From assembly GCA_949752795.1 (NCBI GenBank), contig CATKHW010000427.1, positions 930,001-994,000 of the forward strand: DNA of 64,000 nt, in the 5' to 3' direction. This DNA is from Hyperoodon ampullatus (Eukaryota; Chordata; Mammalia; Artiodactyla; Ziphiidae). The position numbers were made by a program, and so were the translations under genes. The notes beneath the pieces were generated by a model that was given only the letters and a program-made list of their open reading frames with translations, was not told where the DNA came from and made no database searches. Positions within the stretch are counted from its first letter, which is position 1, and every line of letters begins with the position of its first letter. Positions 1-12,170 of this stretch are shown piece by piece.

Positions 1-1739
1 GCCTTCCCTCAACAGATTTTTGGACGATAGTTGTCCTTTATTACTCGGCCAGTTTGTGAATTGCTGTGCCCCTGAGCTCCATTTTTCAACTCGTTTTTGG
101 TGAGCTGACCGCAAGTCCAAAATTTTGGTTCAGGACCTATACTGGTTCCCGGTGGGTGGCTGAGAATTTGGTTAATTCTTCTTCCTGCCGGGAAATTACA
201 GTGATATGTGCCCGTCCAAATGCCTAACAGCTACTCTCTCATTGGTTCTCCCTCTTCCCTTTCATCCTCTGCCAAATTGGCAACCTGTGCGAACCAAGAG
301 GTTAAAGGGGCTGTCTCTCCAAGTTGGGAGGTTGATAGTAAAGCAGACGGAAAGTCAAACCGGAGCACCAGGAGAGGGACTATGCGTTGAGTTTTAGAAA
401 CCTTTCGTATTCACAGTGTGTCCGTTCTATAGGTTTCCCGCACATGTTATAGCTGTAGTAATATTCCCTTCAACCTGGAGAGTTCGGACCCATGGAATGG
501 GTGCCATGCATTATTGCTTTAAAGGGTCTGCATTTGCTCACCCAATCTCACCAATCGTCTCAGTCCCAAGTGTCCCTCCTTATGCCACATCCAGCTGTCG
601 TTGTAGATAGGGTCATTCCAGCCTTCATCAGAGACCCTGAAGGAATTGTAAAGAATTTCCCAGTTTTTTTGTTTTGTTTTTGAAATTCCTTTTTATAGTG
701 GGTTTGAGCTGATTCTCGCTGCCATGTTTATGCCAGTCTAGACACACTTGGTTTCCTTACGGAGACATATCAATACATAGGTTTTAAGATTCTTACTAGT
801 CAGATATTTTCCTCTGCGGGAAATATGGGGTTTTGAGTCCCTTTCGCTGAGGACGGTGTAGGTCTTGTCTATTCCATAGTTGGTTTTTGGAACGGTACCT
901 GTGCTTATATCAAACTCTGGTTTTATGCATCACCCCACCTCTCCTTCCCCCTTAAGCAGGTATAAGAGTGTTTTCTAAATGTGAGACACTGTTCTCTTTC
1001 CTAACTCAGTTCAAGTGTAGCCATGTTTACAGGATCTTCATAAGTGATATCTTATGATAAGTTTCTTTTTCTGTGTGAATTATTTCACTTAGAATCATCG
1101 TACCTGAATCCACCCATTTTGCTGCTACTGGTCTTATGACATTGATTTCATGGCTGAGGGATATTCCATCGTACGTAAGTACCACAAGTTTTTGAACCAT
1201 GTTTATATTTTCTGGGATACTTAAGGTGTATCCAAGTTGAGATCCTTGTATGCAGTGCAGCACTAAATTTTGGGGTGGCTCTGTCTTATTGATTTTCAGT
1301 TTTCCCAAGGTATATTCCCTAGACTGGTAGTGCCCTTGGCTCTGTAGCTCTGTTCTTTACTTGTTGTAGGGAACAGAATGCACTCCTCCAGAGAGGCAGT
1401 TGGCAATTTACATCCCGCCCATCAGCATAACAAGGCTCCCTGTTCTCCGGGGCCTGTCTTGCCTTTCTTCTTCTTACACATTTTGTGGATGTCCCTTTTG
1501 ACCGGTGGGAAGTGATACTTCTTTGTAGTGCAGATTTGCATTGCCCGCTTGCTTGCTTGGCCAAAAAGGGCGTATGCGTTTTCTCCTGAATATATTCAGG
1601 AGAAAACGCATACGCCCTTTTTGGCCAAGTGCATCATTGTCGAAGTTGTGCCCCTCTTCCTGTGCTTTAAAGGCGATTCCAACGTACCTCTTGAAATCTG
1701 TTTCCTGCTATTCTGCCTCGCTTTCAAGTCCGCCTCGTT
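1..1739. repeat. Satellite monomer 1 (type K)
   Basis: ORF2 relic stop at 1027-1029; palindrome 1556-1629, perfect. Private changes include gttctatagg near 429, cttggtttcc near 751, gtgtgaattatttc near 1079 and a G in tctccgggg near 1450. It shares the gcctt, gctgagg and caagttttt variants with copies 12 and 15. Confidence 0.95.
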
Positions 1740-3478
1740 GCCTTCCCTCAACAGATTTTTGGACGATAGTTGTCCTTTATTACTCGGCCAGTTTGTGAAT
1801 TGCTGTGTCCCTGAGCTCCATTTTTCAACTCGTTTTTGGTGAGCTGACCGCAAGTCCAAAATTTTGGTTCAGGACCTATACTGGTTCCCGGTGGGTGGCT
1901 GAGAATTTGGTTAATTCTTCTTCCTGCCGGGAAATTACAGTGATATGTGCCCATCCAAATGCCTAACAGCTACTCTCTCATTGGTTCTCCCTCTTCCCTT
2001 TCATCCTCTGCCAAATTGGCAACCTGTGCGAACCAAGAGGTTAAAGGGGCTGTCTCTCCAAGTTGGGAGGTTGATAGTAAAGCAGACGGAAAGTCAAACC
2101 GGAGCACCAGGAGAGGGACTATTCGTTGAGTTTTAGAAACCTTTCGTATTCACAGTGTGTCCGTTCTCTAGGTTTCCCGCACATGTTATAGCTGTAGTAA
2201 TATTCCCTTCAACCTGGAGAGTTCGGACCCATGGAATGGGTGCCATGCATTATTGCTTTAAAGGGTGTGCATTTGCTCACCCAATCTCACCAATCGTCTC
2301 AGTCCCAAGTGTCCCTCCTTATGCCACATCCAGCTGTCGTTGTAGATAGGGTCATTCCAGCTTTCATCAGAGACCCTGAAGGAATTGCAAAGAATTTCCC
2401 AGTTTTTTTGTTTTGTTTTTGAAATTCCTTTATATAGTGGGTTTGAGCTGATTCTCGCTGCCATGTTTATGCCAGTCTAGACACACTTGATTCCCTTACG
2501 GAGACATATCAATACATAGGTTTTAAGATTCTTACTAGTCAGATATTTTCCTCTGCGGGAAATATGGGGTTTTGAGTCCCTTTCGCTGAAGACGGTGTAG
2601 GTCTTGTCTATTCCATAGTTGGTTTTTGGAACGGTACCTGTGCTTATATCAAACTCTGGTTTTATGCATCACCCCACCTCTCCTTCCCCCTTAAGCAGGT
2701 ATAAGAGTGTTTTCTAAATGTGAGACACTGTTCTCTTTCCTAACTCAGTTCAAGTGTAGCCATGTTTACAGGATCTTCATAAGTGATATCTTATGATAAG
2801 TTTCTTTTTCTGTGTGACTTATTTCACTTAGAATCATCGTACCTGAATCCACCCATTTTGCTGCTACTGGTCTTATGACATTGATTTCATGGCTGAGGGA
2901 TATTCCATCGTACGTAAGTACCACAATTTTTTGAACCATGTTTATATTTTCTGGGATACTTAAGGTGTATCCAAGTTGAGGTCCTTGTATGCAGTGCAGC
3001 CCTAAATTTTGGGGTGGCTCTGTCTTATTGATTTTCAGTTTTCCCAAGGTATATTCCCTAGACTGGTAGTGCCCTTGGCTCTGTAGCTCTGTTCTTTACT
3101 TGTTGTAGGGAACAGAATGCACTCTTCCAGAGAGGCAGTTGGCAATTTACATCCCGCCCATCAGCATAACAAGGCTCCCTGTTCTCCAGGGCCTGTCTTG
3201 CCTTTCTTGTTCTTACACATTTTGTGGATGTCCCTTTTGACCGGTGGGAAGTGATACTTCTTTGTAGTGCAGATTTGCATTGCCCGCTTGCTTGCTTGGC
3301 CAAAAAGGGCGTATGCGTTTTCTCCTGAATATATTCAGGAGAAAACGCATACGCCCTTTTTGGCCAAGTGCATCATTGTCGAAGTTGTGCCCCTCTTCCT
3401 GTGCTTTAAAGGCGATTCCAACGTACCTCTTGAAATCTGTTTCCTGCTATTCTGCCTCGCTTTCAAGTCCGCCTCGTT
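1740..3478. repeat. Satellite monomer 2 (type J)
   Basis: ORF2 relic stop at 2766; palindrome 3295-3368, perfect. The markers agggtgtgc, attgcaaag and gctgaag are shared with copies 13 and 14 only. Private changes: ctgtgtccc near 1808, gcccatcc near 1951 and tttatatagtggg near 2433. Confidence 0.95.
2581..2597 (+). other. CENP-B-box-like 17-mer (copy 2)
   Basis: The sequence tttcgctgaagacggtg matches the CENP-B core pattern NTTCGNNNNANNCGGGN at 8 of 9 fixed bases; only the last G is T. It lies in the L1 3' UTR relic. The similarity may be coincidental, since most copies have G at the central A (7 of 9) or have lost the CpG (tcactgag). Confidence 0.25.
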
Positions 3479-5216
3479 GCCTTCCCTCAACAGATTTTTG
3501 GACGATAGTTGTCCTTTATTACTCGGCCAGTTTGTGAATTGCTGTGCCCCTGAGCTCCATTTTTCAACTCGTTTTTGGTGAGCTGACCGCAAGTCCAAAA
3601 TTTTGGTTCAGGACCTATACTGGTTCCCGGTGGGTGGCTGAGAATTTGGTTAATTCTTCTTCCTGCCGGGAAATTACAGTGATATGTGCCCGTCCAAATG
3701 CCTAACAGCTACTCTCTCATTGGTTCTCCCTCTTCCCTTTCATCCTCTGCCAAATTGGCAACCTGTGCGAACCAAGAGGTTAAAGGGGCTGTCTCTCCAA
3801 GTTGGGAGGTTGATAGTAAAGCAGACGGAAAGTCAAACCGGAGCACCAGGAGTGGGACTATTCGTTGAGTTTTAGAAACCTTTCGTATTCACAGTGTGTC
3901 CGTTCTCTAGGTTTCCCGCACATGTTATAGCTGTAGTAATATTCCCTTCAACCTGGAGAGTTGGGACCCATGGAATGGGTGCCATGCATTATTGCTTTAA
4001 AGGGTCTGCATTTGCTCACCCAATCTCACCAATCGTCTCAGTCCCAAGTGTCCCTCCTTATGCCACATTCTGCTGTCGTTGTAGATAGGGTCATTCCAGC
4101 TTTCATCAGAGACCCTGAAGGAATTGTAAAGAATTTCCCAGTTTTTTTGTTTTGTTTTTCAAATTCCTTTTTATAGTCGGTTTGAGCTGATTCTCGCTGC
4201 CATGTTTATGCCAGTCTAGACACACTTGATTCCCTTACGGAGACATATCAATACATAGGTTTTAAGATTCTTACTAGTCAGATACATTCTCTGCGGGAAA
4301 TATGGGGTTTTGAGTCCCTTTCACTGAGGACGGTGTAGGTCTCGTCTATTCCATAGTTGGTATTTGGAACGGTACCTGTGCTTATATCAAACTCTGGTTT
4401 TATGCATCACCCCACCTCTCCTTCCCCCTTAAGCAGGTATAAGAGTGTTTTCTAAATGTGAGACACTGTTCTCTTTCCTAACTCAGTTCAAGTGTAGCCA
4501 TGTTTACAGGATCTTCATAAGTGATATCTTATGATAAGTTTCTTTTTCTGTGTGACTTATTTCACTTAGAATCATCGTACCTGAATCCACCCATTTTGCT
4601 GCTACTGGTCTTATGACATTGATTTCATGGCTGAGGGATATTCCATCGTACGTAAGTACCACAATTTTTTGAACCATGTTTATATTTTCTGGGATACTTA
4701 AGGTGTATCCAAGTTGAGGTCCTTGTATGCAGTGCAGCCCTAAATTTTGGGGTGGCTCTGTCTTATTGATTTTCAGTTTTCCCAAGGTATATTCCCTAGA
4801 CTGGTAGTGCCCTTGGCTCTGTAGCTCTGTTCTTTACTTGTTGTAGGGAACAGAATGCACTCCTCCAGAGAGGCAGTTGGCAATTTACATCCCGCCCATC
4901 AGCATAACAAGGCTCCCTGTTCTCCAGGGCCTGTCTTGCCTTTCTTGTTCTTACACATTTTGTGGATGTCCCTTTTGACCGGTGGGAAGTGATACTTCTT
5001 TGTAGTGCAGATTTGCATTGCCCGCTTGCTTGCTTGGCCAAAAAGGGCGTATGCGTTTTCTCCTGAATATATTCAGGAGAAAACGCATACGCCCTTTTTG
5101 GCCAAGTGCATCATTGTCGAAGTTGTGCCCCTCTTCCTGTGCTTTAAAGGCGATTCCAACATACCTCTTGAAATCTGTTTCCTGCTATTCTGCCTCGCTT
5201 TCAAGTCCGCCTCGTT
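3479..5216. repeat. Satellite monomer 3 (type E-like)
   Basis: 1,738 bp, with one base missing at gatacattctctg near 4285, close to the deletion seen in copies 18, 26 and 32, with which it also shares gtctcgtc. Stop at 4504; palindrome 5033-5106, perfect. It carries ttgggaccc at 3961, intermediate between the two common forms of that site. Confidence 0.95.
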
Positions 5217-6953
5217 GCCTTCCCTCAACAGATTTTTGGACGATAGTTGTCCTTTATTACTCGGCCAGTTTGTGAATTGCTGTGCCCCTGAGCTCCATTT
5301 TTCAACTCGTTTTTGGTGAGCTGACCGCAAGTCCAAAATTTTGGTTCAGGACCTATACTGGTTACCGGTGGGTGGCTGAGAATTTGGTTAATTCTTCTTC
5401 CTGCCGGGAAATTACAGTGATATGTGCCCGTCCAAATGCCTAACAGCTACTCTCTCATTGGTTCTCCCTCTTCCCTTTCATCATCTGCCAAATTGGCAAC
5501 CTGTGCGAACCAGGAGGTTAAAGGGGCTGTCTCTCCAAGTTGGGAGGTTGATAGTAAAGCAGACGGAAAGTCAAACCGGAGCACCAGGAGAGGGACTATG
5601 TGTTGAGTTTTAGAAACCTTTCGTATTCACAGTGTGTCCGTTCTCTAGGTTTCCTGCACATGTTATAGCTGTAGTAATATTCCCTTCAACCTGGAGAGTT
5701 CGGACCCATGGAATGGGTGCCATGCATTATTGCTTTAAAGGGACTGCATTTGCTCACCCAATCTCACCAATCGTCTCAGTCCCAAGTGTCCCTCCTTATG
5801 CCACATCCAGCTGTCGTTGTAGATAGGGTCATTCCAGATTTCATCAGAGACCCTGAAGGAATTGTAAAGAATTTCCCAGTTTTTTTGTTTTGTTTTTGAA
5901 ATTCCTTTTTATAGTGGGTTTGAGCTGATTCTCGCTGCCATGTTTATGCCAGTCTAGACACCCTTGATTCCCTTACGGAGACATATCAATACATAGGTTT
6001 TAAGATTCTTACTAGTCAGATACTTTCCTCTGCGGGAAATATGGGGTTTTGTCCCTTTAACTGAGGACGGTGTAGGTCTTGTCTATTCCATAGTTGGTTT
6101 TTGGAACGGTACCTGTGCTTATATCAAACTCTGGTTTTATGCATCACCCCACCTCTCCTTCACCCTTAAGCAGGTATAAGAGTGTTTTCTAAATGTGAGA
6201 CACTGTTCTCTTTCCTAACTCAGTTCAAGTGTAGCCATGTTTACAGGATCTTCATAAGTGATATCTTATGATAAGTTTCTTTTTCTGTGTGACTTATTTC
6301 ACTTAGAATCATCATACCTGAATCCACCCATTTTGCTGCTACTGGTCTTATGACATTGATTTCATGGCTGAGGGATATTCCATCGTACGTAAGTACCACA
6401 ATTTTTTGAACCATGTTTATATTTTCTGGGATACTTAAGGTGTATCCAATTTGAGGTCCTTGTATGCAGTGCAGCCCTAAATTTTGGGGTGGCTCTGTCT
6501 TATTGATTTTCAGTTTTCCCAAGTTATATTCCCTAGACTTGTAGTGCCCTTGGCTCTGTAGCTCTGTTCTTTACTTGTTTTAGGGAACAGAATGCACTCC
6601 TCCAGAGAGGCAGTTGGCAATTTACATCCCGCCCATCAGCATAACAAGGCTCCCTGTTCTCCAGGGCCTGTCTTGCCTTTCTTGTTCTTACACATTTTGT
6701 GGATGTCCCTTTTGACCGGTGGGAAGTGATACTTCTTTGTAGTGCAGATTTGCATTACCCGCTTGCTTGCTTGGCCAAAAAGGGCGTATGCGTTTTGTCC
6801 TGAATATATTCAGGAGAAAACGCATATGTCCTTTTTGGCCAAGTGCATCATTGTCGAAGTTGTGCCCCTCTTCCTGTGCTTTAAAGGCGATTCCAACGTA
6901 CCTCTTGAAATCTGTTTCCTGCTATTCTGCCTCGCTTTCAAGTCCGCCTCGTT
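5217..6953. repeat. Satellite monomer 4 (type D)
   Basis: 1,737 bp: two bases are missing at gttttgtcccttta near 6050. It shares agggactgc, ccagattt and tttaactg with copies 19 and 27 (the first two also with 33). Stop at 6241; palindrome 6770-6843, degraded by tttgtcctg in the left arm and catatgtcc in the right. Confidence 0.95.
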
Positions 6954-8692
6954 GCCTTCCCTCAACAGATTTTTGGATGATAGTTGTCCTTTATTACTTG
7001 GCCAGTTTGTGAATTGCTGTGCCCCTGAGCTCCATTTTTCAACTCTTTTTTGGTGAGCTGACCGCAAGTCCAAATTTTTGGTTCAGGACCTATACTGGTT
7101 CCCGGTGGGTGGCTGAGAATTTGGTTAATTCTTCTTCCTGCCGGGAAATTACAGTGATATGTGCCCGTCCAAATGCCTAACAGCTACTCTCTCATTGGTT
7201 CTCCCTCTTCCATTTCATCCTCTGCCAAATTGGCAACCTGTGCGAACCAGGAGGTTAAAGGGGCTGTCTCTCCAAGTTGGGAGGTTGATAGTAAAGCAGA
7301 CGGAAAGTCAAACCGGAGCACCAGGAGAGGGACTATGCGTTGAGTTTTAGAAACCTTTCGTATTCACAGTGTGTCCGTTCTCTAGGTTTCCCGCACATGT
7401 TATAGCTGTAGTAATATTCCCTTCAACCTGGAGAGTTGGGTCCCATGGAATGGGTGCCATGCATTATTGCTTTAAAGGGTCTGCATTTGCTCACCCAATC
7501 TCACCAATCGTCTCAGTCCCAAGTGTCCCTCCTTATGCCACATTCTGCTGTCGTTGTAGATAGGGTCATTCCAGCTTTCATCAGAGACCCTGAAGGAATT
7601 GTAAAGAATTTCCCAGTTTTTTTGTTTTGTTTTTGAAATTCCTTTTTATAGTCGGTTTGAGCTGATTCTCGCTGCCATGTTTATGCCAGTCTAGACACAC
7701 TTGATTCCCTTACGGAGACATATCAATACATAGGTTTTAAGATTCTTACTAGTCAGATATTTTCCTCTGCGGGAAATATGGGGTTTTGAGTCCCTTTCAC
7801 TGAGGACGGTGTAGGTCTTGTCTATTCCATAGTTGGTTTTTGGAACGGTACCTGTGCTTATATCAAACTCTGGTTTTATGCATCACCCCACCTCTCCTTC
7901 CCCCTTAAGCAGGTATAAGAGTGTTTTCTAAATGTGAGACACTGTTCTCTTTCCTAACTCAGTTCAAGTGTAGCCATGTTTACAGGATCTTCATAAGTGA
8001 TATCTTATGATAAGTTTCTTTTTCTGTGTGACTTATTTCACTTAGAATCATCGTACCTGAATCCACCCATTTTGCTGCTACTGGTCTTATGACATTGATT
8101 TCAAGGCTGAGGGATATTCCATCATACGTAAGTACCACAATTTTTTGAACCATGTTTATATTTTCTGGGATACTTAAGGTGTATCCAAGTTGAGGTCCTT
8201 GTATGCAGTGCAGCCCTAAATTTTGGGGTGGCTCTGTCTTATTGATTTTCAGTTTTCCCAAGATATATTCCCTAGACTGGTAGTGCCCTTGGCTCTGTAG
8301 CTCTGTTCTTTACTTGTTGTAGGGAACAGAATGCACTCCTCCAGAGAGGCAGTTGGCAATTTACATCCCGCCCATCAGCATAACAAGGCTCCCTGTTCTC
8401 CAGGGCCTGTCTTGCCTTTCTTGTTCTTACACATTTTGTGGATGTCCCTTTTGACCGGTGGGAAGTGATACTTCTTTGTAGTGCAGATTTGCATTGCCCG
8501 CTTGCTTGCTTGGCCAAAAAGGGCGTATGCGTTTTCTCCTGAATATATTCAGGAGAAAACGCATACGCCCTTTTTGGCCAAGTGCATCATTGTCGAAGTT
8601 GTGCCCCTCTTCCTGTGCTTTAAAGGCAATTCCAACATACCTCTTGAAATCTGTTTCCTGCTATTCTGCCTCGCTTTCAAGTCCGCCTCGTT
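6954..8692. repeat. Satellite monomer 5 (C-like front, type A back)
   Basis: The front carries C-type markers (cttggcc, ttccattt, caggagg). The back has tcaaggctg and catcatacg, shared with copies 8 and 35 only. Stop at 7980; palindrome 8509-8582, perfect; followed by ggcaattcc. Confidence 0.95.
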
Positions 8693-10431
8693 GCCTTCCC
8701 TCAACAGATTTTTGGACGATAGTTGTCCTTTATTACTCGGCCAGTTTGTGAATTGCTGTGCCCCTGAGCTCCATTTTTCAACTCGTTTTTGGTGAGCTGA
8801 CCGCAAGTCCAAAATTTTGGTTCAGGACCTATACTGGTTCCCGGGGGGTGGCTGAGAATTTGGTTAATTCTTCTTCCTGCCGGGAAATTACAGTGATATG
8901 TGCCCGTCCAAATGCCTAACAGCTACTCTCTCATTGGTTCTCCCTCTTCCCTTTCATCCTCTGCCAAATTGGCAACCTGTGCGAACCAAGAGGTTAAAGA
9001 GGCTGTCTCTCCAAGTTGGGAGGTTGATAGTAAAGCAGACGGAAAGTCAAACCGGAGCACCAGGAGTGGGACTATTCGTTGAGTTTTAGAAACCTTTCGT
9101 ATTCACAGTGTGTCCGTTCTCTAGGTTTCCCGCACATGTTATAGCTGTAGTAATATTCCCTTCAACCTGGAGAGTTGGGTCCCATGGAATGGGTGCCATG
9201 CATTATTGCTTTAAAGGGTCTGCATTTGCTCACCCAATCTCACCAATCGTCTCAGTCCCAAGTGTCCCTCCTTATGCCACATTCTGCTGTCGTTGTAGAT
9301 AGGGTTATTCCAGCTTTCATCAGAGACCCTGAAGGAATTGTAAAGAATTTCCCAGTTTTTTTGTTTTGTTTTTGAAATTCCTTTTTATAGTGGGTTTGAG
9401 CTGATTCTCGCTGCCATGTTTATGCCAGTCTAGACACCCTTGATTCCCTTACGGAGACATATCAATACATAGGTTTTAAGATTCTTACTAGTCAGATACT
9501 TTCCTCTGCGGGAAATATGGGGTTTTGAGTCCCTTTCACTGAGGACGGTGTAGGTCTTGTCTATTCCATAGTTGGTTTTTGGAACGGTACCTGTGCTTAT
9601 ATCAAACTCTGGTTTTATGCATCACCCCACCTCTCCTTCCCCCTTAAGCAGGTATAAGAGTGTTTTCTAAATGTGAGACACTGTTCTCTTTCCTAACTCA
9701 GTTCAAGTGTAGCCATGTTTACAGGATCTTCATAAGTGATATCTTATGATAAGTTTCTTTTTCTGTGTGACTTATTTCACTTAGAATCATCATACCTGAA
9801 TCCTCCCATTTTGCTGCTACTGGTCTTATGACATTGATTTCATGGCTGAGGGATATTCCATCGTACGTAAGTACCACAATTTTTTGAACCATGTTAATAT
9901 TTTCTGGGATACTTAAGGTGTATCCAATTTGATGTCCTTGTATGCAGTGCAGCCCTAAATTTTGGGGTGGCTCTGTCTTATTGATTTTCAGTTTTCCCAA
10001 GTTATATTCCCTAGACTGGTAGTGCCCTTGGCTCTGTAGCTCTGTTCTTTACTTGCTTTAGGGAACAGAATGCACTCCTCCAGAGAGGCAGTTGGCAATT
10101 TACATCCCGCCCATCAGCATAACAAGGCTCCCTGTTCTCCAGGGCCTGTCTTGCCTTTCTTGTTCTTACACATTTTGTGGATGTCCCTTTTGACCGGTGG
10201 GAAGTGATACTTCTTTGTAGTGCAGATTTGCATTGCCCGCTTGCTTGCTTGGCCAAAAAGGGCGTATGCGTTTTCTCCTGAATATATTCAGGAGAAAACG
10301 CATATGCTCTTTTTGGCCAAGTGCATCATTGTCGAAGTTGTGCCCCTCTTCCTGTGCTTTAAAGGCGATTCCAACGTACCTCTTGAAATCTGTTTCCTGC
10401 TATTCTGCCTCGCTTTCAAGTCCGCCTCGTT
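8693..10431. repeat. Satellite monomer 6 (type B)
   Basis: cccggggggtgg near 8840 is shared with copies 8 and 21; gaatcctccc and gttaatatt only with copy 9; aatttgatg with 9, 21 and 36; agggttatt with 21. Stop at 9719; palindrome 10248-10321 with the right arm changed to catatgctc. Confidence 0.95.
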
Positions 10432-12170
10432 GCCTTCTCTCAACAGATTTTTGGTCGATAGTTGTCCTTTATTACTCGGCCTGTTTGTGAATTGCTGTGC
10501 CCCTGAGCTCCATTTTTCAACTCTTTTTTGGTGAGCTGACCGCAAGTCCAAATTTTTGGTTCAGGACCTATACTGGTTCCCGGTGGGTGGCTGAGAATTT
10601 GGTTAATTCTTCTTCCAGCCGGGAAATTACAGTGATATGTGCCCGTCCAAATGCCTAACAGCTACTCTCTCATTGGTTCTCCCTCTTCCATTTCATCCTC
10701 TGCCAAATTGGCAACCTGTGCGAACCAGGAGGTTAAAGGGGCTGTCTCTCCAAGTTGGGAGGTTGATAGTAAAGCAGACGGAAAGTCAAACCGGAGCACC
10801 AGGAGAGGGACTATGCGTTGAGTTTTAGAAACCTTTCGTATTCACAGTGTGTCCGTTCTCTAGGTTTCCTGCACATGTTATAGCTGTAGTAATATTCCCT
10901 TCAACCTGGAGAGTTCGGACCCATGGAATGGGTGCCATGCATTATTGCTTTAAAGGGTCTGCATTTGCTCACCCAATCTCACCAATCGTCTCAGTCCCAA
11001 GTGTCCCTCCTTATGCCACATCCAGCTGTCGTTGTAGATAGGGTCATTCCAGATTTCATCAGAGACCCTGAAGGAATTGTAAAGAATTTCCCAGTTTTTT
11101 TGTTTTGTTTTTGAAATTCCTTTTTATAGTGGGTTTGAGCTGATTCTCGCTGCCATGTTTATGCCAGTCTAGACAAACTTGATTCCCTTACAGAGACATA
11201 TCAATACATAGGATTTAAGATTCTTACTAGTCAGATATTTTCCTCTGCGGGAAATATGGGGTTTTGAGTCCCTTTCACTGAGGACGGTGTAGGTCTTGTC
11301 TATTCCATAGTTGGTTTTTGGAACGGTACCTGTGCTTATATCAAACTCTGGTTTTATGCATCACCCCACCTCTCCTTCCCCCTTAAGCAGGTATAAGAGT
11401 GTTTTCTAAATGTGAGACACTGTTCTCTTTCCTAACTCAGTTCAAGTGTAGCCATGTTTACAGGATCTTCATAAGTGATATCTTATGATAAGTTTCTTTT
11501 TCTGTGTGACTTATTTCACTTAGAATCATCGTACCTGAATCCACCCATTTTGCTGCTACTGGTCTTATGACATTGATTTCATGGCTGAGGGATATTCCAT
11601 CGTATGTAAGTACCACAATTTTTTGAACCATGTTTATATTTTCTGGGATACTTAAGGTGTATCCAAGTTGAGGTCCTTGTATGCAGTGCAGCCCTAAATT
11701 TTGGGGTGGCTCTGTCTTATTGATTTTCAGTTTTCCCAAGGTATATTCCCTAGACTGGTAGTGCCCTTGGCTCTGTAGCTCTGTTCTTTACTTGTTTTAG
11801 GGAACAGAATGCACTCTTCCAGAGAGGCAGTTGGCAATTTACATCCTGCCCATCAGCATAACAAGGCTCCCTGTTCTCCAGGGCCTGTCTTGCCTTTCTT
11901 GTTCTTACACATTTTGTGGATGTCCCTTTTGACCGGTGGGAAGTGATACTTCTTTGTAGTGCAGATTTGCATTGCCCGCTTGCTTGCTTGGCCAAAAAGG
12001 GCGTATGCGTTTTCTCCTGAATATATTCAGGAGAAAACGCATACGCCCTTTTTGGCCAAGTGCATCATTGTCGAAGTTGTGCCCCTCTTCCTGTGCTTTA
12101 AAGGCGATTCCAACGTACCTCTTGAAATCTGTTTCCTGCTATTCTGCCTCGCTTTCAAGTCCGCCTCGTT
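10432..12170. repeat. Satellite monomer 7 (type C)
   Basis: cttctctc, ttggtcgat and ctcggcctg at the front are shared with copy 10. caaacttgattcccttacag near 11175 is shared with 10, 20 and 37. Stop at 11458; palindrome 11987-12060, perfect. Private: cttccagccggg near 10615, ataggatttaag near 11212 and catcctgccc near 11845. Confidence 0.95.

Noticed and set aside
206..397. Short plus-strand open frames (60-104 codons) recurring in every unit
   Set aside because: They overlap each other in different frames, repeat with the monomer, match no family I recognise, and several read straight through the palindrome or across L1 relic sequence in antisense. They are chance frames in a repeat.
1027..1308. 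Functional L1 ORF2 or an active retrotransposon
   Set aside because: Only the extreme C-terminus is present, with frameshifts. No endonuclease or reverse-transcriptase domain, 5' UTR or ORF1 is seen.
1319..1564. 81-codon minus-strand frame in most copies as a possible protein
   Set aside because: It lies over the L1 ORF2 relic but mostly in a shifted frame; only a short QLPLW-like motif recalls ORF2p. It is not intact and has no promoter context.
1556..1629. Palindrome as an intrinsic transcription terminator or small-RNA hairpin
   Set aside because: The context is a eukaryotic satellite. The hairpin is not placed after any gene and its arms show no compensatory changes.
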